Under the pieces are notes generated by a model. The model saw only the letters and a program-made list of their open reading frames with translations. It had not been told where the DNA came from and ran no database searches. Source: Desulfuromusa sp. (lineage in GTDB: Bacteria > Desulfobacterota > Desulfuromonadia > Desulfuromonadales > Geopsychrobacteraceae). Taken from it: a DNA stretch of 27,528 nt. Positions 23,554-27,528 of this stretch are shown here, piece after piece; position 1 is the first letter of the stretch; each line of letters starts with the position of its first letter. Made by a program: the position numbers and the translations under genes. The stretch is from positions 1-27,528 of the forward strand of contig JAOZOH010000035.1 of assembly GCA_029933365.1 (NCBI GenBank). Direction: 5' to 3'.

Positions 23554-24912
23554 TTAGCCCTCAAAACACTCAGTCAGGCTATCCTTCATCGCGCCAAGCA
23601 GTTCCTCAATATCCACATCCGTGTGAGCGGGTGAAATAAAGGCGATATGTGAGTGTTCTGGAACAAAGATTCCCTTCAGTCGCAACCGAAGGTTGAATTC
23701 TTCGACAAGCTCCATATCCTCTTTGACCCGATCCCGCGGTTTCGTTACGGATGGCTCGATCATATGGACCTGCCACATGGAACCGACACCGGTCATAGTG
23801 GACGGAAACCCCTTCTCTTTGGCAAATTCGTTATAACCGTTGCGCAGGTAGTCACCCTGCGCTGCAAGATCTTTATAGAGCTTGGGATTGTTCTCAATCA
23901 GGTAATCCATCATGGCAATGGAATTGGCCAGAGTGATAGGGTTACCGCTGAAAGTGCCGGTAAGAATAATCGGTGGATCCAGAGTGAACACCTTGTCAAA
24001 GATCGCCTTCCGACACGCCACGGCTCCAATGGGAGAACCACCACCAAGAGCCTTGCCAAACAGCCCGATATCGGGCGTTACACCGAACAGTTCCTGTCCA
24101 CCACCCAGAGCCAATCGGAAACCGGTGATAATTTCATCAAAGAGAAGCAGAACACCACACCGTTCAGTCACTTCGCGAAGTTTCTGTAGATATTCTTTAT
24201 CAAACGGAATTGCCCCCCCTACTCCGAGAACCGTCTCCAACATAACAACAGCAAGGTCATCCGCATTTTCTTCGATCATCTGGAAAGCTTCTTCCCTACC
24301 GAAGGGAAGCAAAACCATATTCTCCTTGGCATGGCGTTCCATGCCGGCTTGAACGGGCACAGGAATAGGACGATCTTCTGGCCCCATTTTTTCTTTATTT
24401 GGACGAACGCTCCACAGCGAATACTCATTTGAGCCATGGAAAGTCCCTTCAAACTTGGCAACTTTGTTCTTACCGCTATACGCCCTTGCTAGTGCAACCG
24501 CCTTGTGAACCGCTTCGTTACCAGTATTGCAAACCATGACCTGCTCGGCACAGGGGACGCATTTTACAAACCGCTCAGCGAAATCAAGTTCAGCCGGCAT
24601 GGGAATCCCGGAATAGATCGACCCACCACCATTAAGGTGATCTTTCAGGGCTTTCAGATTAGGTGCTGGGTTATGACCAAGCAACAACACACCGTAACCC
24701 ATGCAAAAATCGAGATATTCATTACCATCGACGTCCCATACTCTGGCGCCCTCTGCCCGATCCATAAAGAAAGGCCATGGGTCAAAGTCGCGAACCGAAC
24801 TTATGTTGCCATTTGGCAGAAACTCTTCCGCATTAACGTTAAGCTCTCCAGATTTCGGTGTAAGCTGCTCAATTTCTTTTTTTAAACTTTCGATTACATC
24901 ATGTCTGCTCAT
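23554..24912 (-). CDS. Class III (HemL-like) PLP aminotransferase, paralogue 2
   Basis: The 452-residue fold-type I aminotransferase resembles glutamate-1-semialdehyde aminomutase: DGNEYLDF near 60, NTGNEAVHKA for the phosphate, FDEIITGFR with the PLP-contacting Asp, and GKALGGG with the Schiff-base Lys at 287. It is the first gene of the long minus-strand series and lies downstream of the promoter and inverted repeat at 24949-24997. It shares the fold and motifs of the protein at 224-1585 but differs clearly in the substrate-binding N-terminal third, so the two probably act on different amines or in opposite halves of one route. The ATG lies inside a 14-bp palindrome that also carries its ribosome-binding AGGG. 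Confidence 0.88.
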   Translation of the reverse strand: MSRHDVIESLKKEIEQLTPKSGELNVNAEEFLPNGNISSVRDFDPWPFFMDRAEGARVWDVDGNEYLDFCMGYGVLLLGHNPAPNLKALKDHLNGGGSIYSGIPMPAELDFAERFVKCVPCAEQVMVCNTGNEAVHKAVALARAYSGKNKVAKFEGTFHGSNEYSLWSVRPNKEKMGPEDRPIPVPVQAGMERHAKENMVLLPFGREEAFQMIEENADDLAVVMLETVLGVGGAIPFDKEYLQKLREVTERCGVLLLFDEIITGFRLALGGGQELFGVTPDIGLFGKALGGGSPIGAVACRKAIFDKVFTLDPPIILTGTFSGNPITLANSIAMMDYLIENNPKLYKDLAAQGDYLRNGYNEFAKEKGFPSTMTGVGSMWQVHMIEPSVTKPRDRVKEDMELVEEFNLRLRLKGIFVPEHSHIAFISPAHTDVDIEELLGAMKDSLTECFEG

Positions 24913-24948
24913 AGGGATCCCTATTCAGGAAATGAGGTTATTATTTAT

Positions 24949-24968
24949 TTGTTTGCGTATGCAAACAA
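24949..24968. promoter_or_regulatory. Operator-like 20-bp inverted repeat
   Basis: TTGTTTGC and GCAAACAA form perfect 8-bp arms around GTAT. The repeat begins next to the predicted -10 box of the minus-strand promoter and covers its likely start point. Size and symmetry fit a dimeric helix-turn-helix repressor, and a TetR-family gene lies immediately upstream (25199-25807). I found no second copy in the window. Binding by that TetR protein is inference. Confidence 0.6.
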
Positions 24969-24997
24969 CTTATATATAGTAAAATTTGACTTATTAA
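24969..24997 (-). promoter_or_regulatory. Promoter of the long minus-strand operon
   Basis: On the minus strand TTAATA (24997-24992) is followed, after 17 bases, by TATAAG (24974-24969), matching the sigma-70 boxes in four and five positions. Transcription would start near 24962, inside the inverted repeat, giving a leader of about 50 nt before the aminotransferase ATG. Overlapping alternatives such as TATATA exist in the same A/T-rich stretch. Confidence 0.5.
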
Positions 24998-25046
24998 TTT
25001 TCTTCTCGCTCAGTCCAATCAACAAATAATTAGAATGGCGTTTGAC

Positions 25047-25132
25047 TCATGCATGATCACACCATAGCTGCATACTGCATATGTGTGAAATTCTCTTTTT
25101 AAATTCATTCATGCACGCTACGAATAGCATGA
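25047..25132. repeat. Cluster of TCATGC/GCATGA inverted sites
   Basis: TCATGCATGA at 25047-25056 is a perfect 10-bp palindrome. TCATGC at 25109-25114 and GCATGA at 25127-25132 repeat its two halves, inverted, with a 12-base spacer. The three lie 50-135 bases upstream of the predicted operon promoter, where an activator might bind. Six-base words recur by chance, so this is only suggestive. Confidence 0.25.
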
Positions 25133-25134
25133 GA

Positions 25135-25169
25135 GAGGGAGGGGGAAAGGCCCTCCAAAGAGAGCCCTC
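25135..25169. other. G/C-rich hairpin downstream of the first TetR gene
   Basis: GGAGGG (25138-25143) can pair with CCCTCC (25151-25156), and GAGGG (25135-25139) alternatively with CCCTC (25165-25169). It follows the TetR stop codon by about 30 bases on the minus strand but no T-run comes after it, so it is at best a weak terminator. Whether TetR transcripts read into the long operon is therefore open. Confidence 0.25.
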
Positions 25170-25198
25170 AATAATGAAAGTAACGATCAGGACATTTA

Positions 25199-25807
25199 TT
25201 ATTTACCACCGCATTTGAAAAAAATGCAGGCCTGTTCAGAGAAATATTGCCCCAACTCTTCAAAATAGTTATCATCATTCGGTCTGATGTTCGCCGAAAA
25301 GGAAAAACCTTCAAACAGCGCAAGAAGAAACTCGGCCTGTTTCAGTAAGTCTTCACGACTCGTACAGTTCAACGGGGAGTTGGCAGCAACCTCTAATCTT
25401 ACCAGCTCAGCAAACAGACCATACTTATAATTGAACTGCAACTTAAAATGATGATCGAATAAACTCGAATAATAAAAGGCATAAAATGGTTTATCTATAA
25501 CTAATTCCTTATTTTCACCCACCCCGAACAAGCTTCCAATCAAGACTTTAAGTCTTTGAGAGCCTTTCGGGATGTCAAGGAGCACCTCATTGAGGTACTG
25601 AATATATCCCTCCATGATTTCGTCAAAAAAGGCAACAACCATAGCTTCCTTTGAATCAAAGTAATGCAGTACCAGATTAGGAGAAACCCCCATACTCTTG
25701 GCAATCTTGACTGCTGAGACCTTATGAACCCCTTCCCGATCCAACACTTTTCTGAAATGTGCCAGGATTTGAGGCTTGCGTACATTTTCGATTGATTTTC
25801 TGCCCAT
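25199..25807 (-). CDS. TetR-family transcriptional regulator 1
   Basis: The 202-residue protein has an N-terminal TetR DNA-binding domain: a first helix ILAHFRKVLDREGVHKVS, then the helix-turn-helix AVKIAKSMGVSPNLVLHYF and the SKEAMVVAFFDE helix. The rest is a helical ligand-binding and dimerisation domain. The ATG at 25807 follows AAGGGG by eight bases; an ATG 48 bases upstream would precede the predicted transcription start and is not supported. It sits directly upstream of the long operon, co-oriented, with 286 bases between, and the inverted repeat at 24949-24968 is its most likely target. The HYF wording at the end of the recognition helix is common in TetR/BetI-like proteins. The inducer is unknown. 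Confidence 0.85.
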   Translation of the reverse strand: MGRKSIENVRKPQILAHFRKVLDREGVHKVSAVKIAKSMGVSPNLVLHYFDSKEAMVVAFFDEIMEGYIQYLNEVLLDIPKGSQRLKVLIGSLFGVGENKELVIDKPFYAFYYSSLFDHHFKLQFNYKYGLFAELVRLEVAANSPLNCTSREDLLKQAEFLLALFEGFSFSANIRPNDDNYFEELGQYFSEQACIFFKCGGK

Positions 25808-25829
25808 AGATAATCCCCTTAATGTCCTG

Positions 25830-25858
25830 CTTATAATCAAGCAAAACGAATCCATTAA
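25830..25858 (-). promoter_or_regulatory. Possible promoter of TetR 1
   Basis: TTAATG (25858-25853) and TATAAG (25835-25830) on the minus strand are 17 bases apart, closely resembling the long operon's TTAATA-N17-TATAAG. Transcription would start near 25823 and leave a short leader to the ATG at 25807. The -35 box matches only three consensus positions. Confidence 0.3.
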
Positions 25859-26066
25859 ATATAAGAGTTCCCTGAAAGAATCAATTCATTTCTGAGTTCA
25901 ATCACCCAACCCCTTAGTTCAAATCTCTGCTGATCCAGCTCTATAAATTTTGACAGCACTATCCGCCAAACAAAGGTTGGAGCTTGAACGCCCTTAGCAA
26001 CATACCATTTTAAGCAGGGTTCTGGGCTGCTCCTATTCTCAGATATTGCTCGAAGAGGGCTGAATT

Positions 26067-26168
26067 ATGGGCCAAATGGATGAATTTACAGCTAGTTCAT
26101 TGATTGCTCAACTGGCTGCTAGTGATGTGGTCTATTCATTTAATCTGTTCACGACATTGAGTGTATAA
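26067..26168 (+). CDS. Isolated 33-codon open frame, doubtful
   Basis: ATG at 26067 is preceded by GAGGG at about eight bases and opens a 33-codon frame starting MGQMDEFTASSLIAQLAASD. The first part has an amphipathic, protein-like look. I recognise no family. It could be a microprotein, or a fragment of a decayed gene in the long gap between the two TetR genes; chance is also possible. Confidence 0.15.
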   Translation: MGQMDEFTASSLIAQLAASDVVYSFNLFTTLSV

Positions 26169-26262
26169 ATACTGGCGGGCCACGAAGAAATTCAGTATCA
26201 ACCCGAGATTGATTAGATGCCGGCCACAATCCTTGATATTTACTAGTTTTTCCGACATTGCC

Positions 26263-26823
26263 TCAGTTGACAAACATTTCATGTCGCAGTTTCTGTAACC
26301 TTAAATTTTCTTCCCCGTTGTCATCAGGAAATGTCACATCTTCCCAACAATGATAACAGGTGAACAATCGTGTTCGCATTTCAAGTTCATCTCCGTCAAA
26401 TCCCAAGTCCACAAAAATTTCACGTGAGAAATCAAGGCGCATCCTAATGACCTTCTTCACCGCTTCATGAACCCGCGGATCTGCCTTTGCCCAGGCATTC
26501 ATTGCTAGATCGTATTTTGTCAGTTTTTCATTCTTGATTGTTGTCATAGCGGCAAGCAGACGCTTATCCGCATCTAATTTTTTTATCTCCAGATCATCAA
26601 TAAGAATACTGGTATATTCATCTGTCCAATAATCAAGCAGGTGTTGCAGCAGGTCTTGTCTATTCTTGAAGTGCCAGTAAAATCCACTTCTTGAGGTGCC
26701 CAGAAGTTTGGCAAGGCTTTCAATTTTAACCGCCTCAAAACCATTTGACTCAAGTACGTCAAGTGCTTTTGCAAGCCATTGATTTTTGCTTATACCTTTA
26801 TTTTTTACAGCTGCTGATTCCAT
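26263..26823 (-). CDS. TetR-family transcriptional regulator 2
   Basis: The 186-residue protein has the TetR DNA-binding domain: WLAKALDVLESNGFEAV as helix 1, the helix-turn-helix VKIESLAKLLGTSRSGFYWHF, then KNRQDLLQHLLDYW. The C-terminal part is helical with a Trp- and Cys-containing FTCYHCWEDV stretch that might line a ligand pocket. The ATG at 26823 is nine bases after AAGG; the GTG nine bases earlier abuts that site and is too close. It is divergent from the DUF169 gene with 118 bases between, and a palindrome overlaps both promoters, so it probably controls itself and that gene. Confidence 0.85.
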   Translation of the reverse strand: MESAAVKNKGISKNQWLAKALDVLESNGFEAVKIESLAKLLGTSRSGFYWHFKNRQDLLQHLLDYWTDEYTSILIDDLEIKKLDADKRLLAAMTTIKNEKLTKYDLAMNAWAKADPRVHEAVKKVIRMRLDFSREIFVDLGFDGDELEMRTRLFTCYHCWEDVTFPDDNGEENLRLQKLRHEMFVN

Positions 26824-26834
26824 TTTGTCCACCC

Positions 26835-26863
26835 TTGACTTTAACTAGACAGGACTGTACAGT
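26835..26863 (+). promoter_or_regulatory. Promoter of the DUF169 gene
   Basis: TTGACT (26835-26840) stands 17 bases before TACAGT (26858-26863), giving five and four matches to the sigma-70 boxes. The -10 box lies inside the palindrome at 26854-26863, so binding there would block it. The leader would be about 70 nt. Confidence 0.5.
26854..26863. promoter_or_regulatory. Palindrome between divergent promoters, likely TetR 2 operator core
   Basis: ACTGTACAGT is a perfect 10-bp palindrome. It covers the -10 box of the plus-strand promoter and the predicted start point of the minus-strand TetR 2 promoter. Flanking AACTA (26842-26846) and TAGTT (26863-26867) are also inverted to one another, but on a different centre. 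The position is what one expects of a repressor site for both genes. Confidence 0.45.
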
Positions 26864-26869
26864 TAGTTC

Positions 26870-26898
26870 ATTATATGTTATTCAAATACAAAAAACAA
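26870..26898 (-). promoter_or_regulatory. Promoter of TetR 2
   Basis: On the minus strand TTGTTT (26898-26893) and a perfect TATAAT (26875-26870) are separated by 17 bases. Transcription would start near 26863, at the edge of the palindrome, leaving about 40 nt before the ATG at 26823. Confidence 0.6.
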
Positions 26899-26941
26899 CT
26901 TTAGCTCACACATATAAGGCTACGGCATAAAGGAGAATATA

Positions 26942-27528
26942 ATGGATATCAAAATCAAGGAACGTTTTATGATCGCATGGGAAAAACACTTTCCTGACTG
27001 CGATCTGCCGATTGTCTGTTTCTACACTGATGAGCTGAATAATGTGGAGTTCCCGGATGCGCCAAACCCTAATCCTAAGGGCTACACGTGTATTTTCAGC
27101 CAGATCGTTCCAGTTAAAAAAGGACGACCCCTCGCATTCAACAAGGAAAATTTAGGCTGTTTTGGTAGCTTTTTGCCGTTTGGTTTTGACAGCGAACTCA
27201 GCGATGATGTGAAAGGTTATGTCTGTAACGTAGAACGTGGGAAAAAAAGCTTTGAGCACCTTGAAAGCATGTATAAACATCGTCCCGCACAAGCGGCTCC
27301 GGGAAAATATCTGGTATTCAAACGTTGGGACACTCTGGAAGAGAAGGACAACCCCCAGGTGGTTTTCTTCATCAACAATCAGGATGTTATTACCGGGCTT
27401 CACGGACTGGCAAATTTTGACGCCATGACTCCGTACGAAGTGGTTGCACCGTTTGGTACCGGGTGTGATTCAATTGTCGGTTTCCCTATGTACGAATTGA
27501 AACAGGAACAGCCCAAAGCGGTTTTGGG
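26942..27528 (+). CDS. DUF169 (COG2043) protein, 3' end beyond the window
   Basis: The open frame runs 195 codons to the window edge without a stop. AAGGAG is eight bases before the ATG, a strong site. The sequence fits DUF169 (PF02596): a CIFSQIV stretch and LGCFGSFLPFGF in the first half, VVFFINNQDVITGLHGL in the middle, and FGTGCDSIVGFPMYEL near the visible end, the region where family members have a conserved Cys and GC-SI pattern. Cysteines in these stretches are candidates for metal or cluster binding. The biochemical function of the family is not established. Divergent from TetR 2 and likely regulated by it. On family length, only a few tens of residues should be missing. Confidence 0.75.
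   Translation, partial: MDIKIKERFMIAWEKHFPDCDLPIVCFYTDELNNVEFPDAPNPNPKGYTCIFSQIVPVKKGRPLAFNKENLGCFGSFLPFGFDSELSDDVKGYVCNVERGKKSFEHLESMYKHRPAQAAPGKYLVFKRWDTLEEKDNPQVVFFINNQDVITGLHGLANFDAMTPYEVVAPFGTGCDSIVGFPMYELKQEQPKAVL

Larger units (their letters stand above)
25808..26262. other. 455-base intergenic stretch between the two TetR genes
   Basis: No convincing gene lies here. The right part holds an isolated 33-codon plus-strand frame (26067-26168) and the left part a possible promoter for TetR 1. The stretch has a low-complexity-free, moderately A/T-rich sequence with no long repeat, IS end, tRNA or clear terminator for TetR 2 that I can see. It may be eroded remains of a lost gene. Confidence 0.5.

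Noticed and set aside
23653..24189. Opposite-strand open frame inside the second aminotransferase
   Set aside because: It is fully covered by a gene with intact PLP motifs and has no ribosome-binding site or family resemblance.
25915..25935. tRNA 3' end (GTTCAAATC resembles a T-loop)
   Set aside because: The flanking bases do not form a T-stem and no acceptor, anticodon or D arm is present nearby.

Overview
The window looks like a chromosomal segment of an anaerobic, Gram-negative bacterium. The Gram-negative call rests on an outer-membrane beta-barrel protein and several exported proteins. The anaerobic call rests on a tungsten-type aldehyde:ferredoxin oxidoreductase with its own four-cluster ferredoxin. 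The mix of AOR plus ferredoxin, an acetoin-dehydrogenase-type complex with embedded lipA and lipB, and a DUF1302/DUF1329/YCF48/RND envelope block fits Desulfobacterota/Desulfuromonadales best; this placement is inference. I see no rRNA, tRNA, CRISPR array or insertion sequence.

Layout. (1) 1-2794, plus strand: the 3' end of an unknown gene, then a HemL-like class III aminotransferase and an agmatinase-family ureohydrolase, closed by a strong intrinsic terminator at about 2926-2958. (2) 3079-24912, minus strand: seventeen consecutive genes with short gaps or stop/start overlaps, probably one long transcription unit or a few nested ones. In transcription order they are: a second HemL-like aminotransferase, a phosphotriesterase-family hydrolase, a second ureohydrolase, a 4x[4Fe-4S] ferredoxin, an AOR, a two-domain VOC protein, E2, E3, LipB, LipA, E1-alpha and E1-beta of a 2-oxoacid/acetoin dehydrogenase complex, then DUF1302 barrel, DUF1329 protein, YCF48-like protein, RND/MMPL transporter and a sodium:solute symporter. 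A promoter with a 20-bp inverted repeat at its transcription start precedes this unit. (3) 25199-27528: two TetR-family regulators on the minus strand and, divergent from the second, a DUF169 (COG2043) gene cut by the window end. A palindrome lies between the two divergent genes and overlaps both predicted promoters.

How it may work together (inference). The window carries two related aminotransferase + ureohydrolase pairs, one at each end of the convergent arrangement. A plausible reading is a catabolic island for a guanidino or amidino compound, possibly acylated. The envelope proteins and symporter would bring it in, the PTE-like hydrolase would unmask it, the ureohydrolase would release urea, the aminotransferase would make an aldehyde, and AOR plus ferredoxin would oxidise the aldehyde to an acid. 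The 2-oxoacid or diketone dehydrogenase, with its own lipoate-making enzymes, would give an acyl-CoA. The substrate is not readable from the sequence. The ureohydrolases form a divergent pair with all six metal ligands but an insertion near the active-site entrance, and the AOR lacks one of the four usual cluster cysteines, so this system may not match a described pathway.
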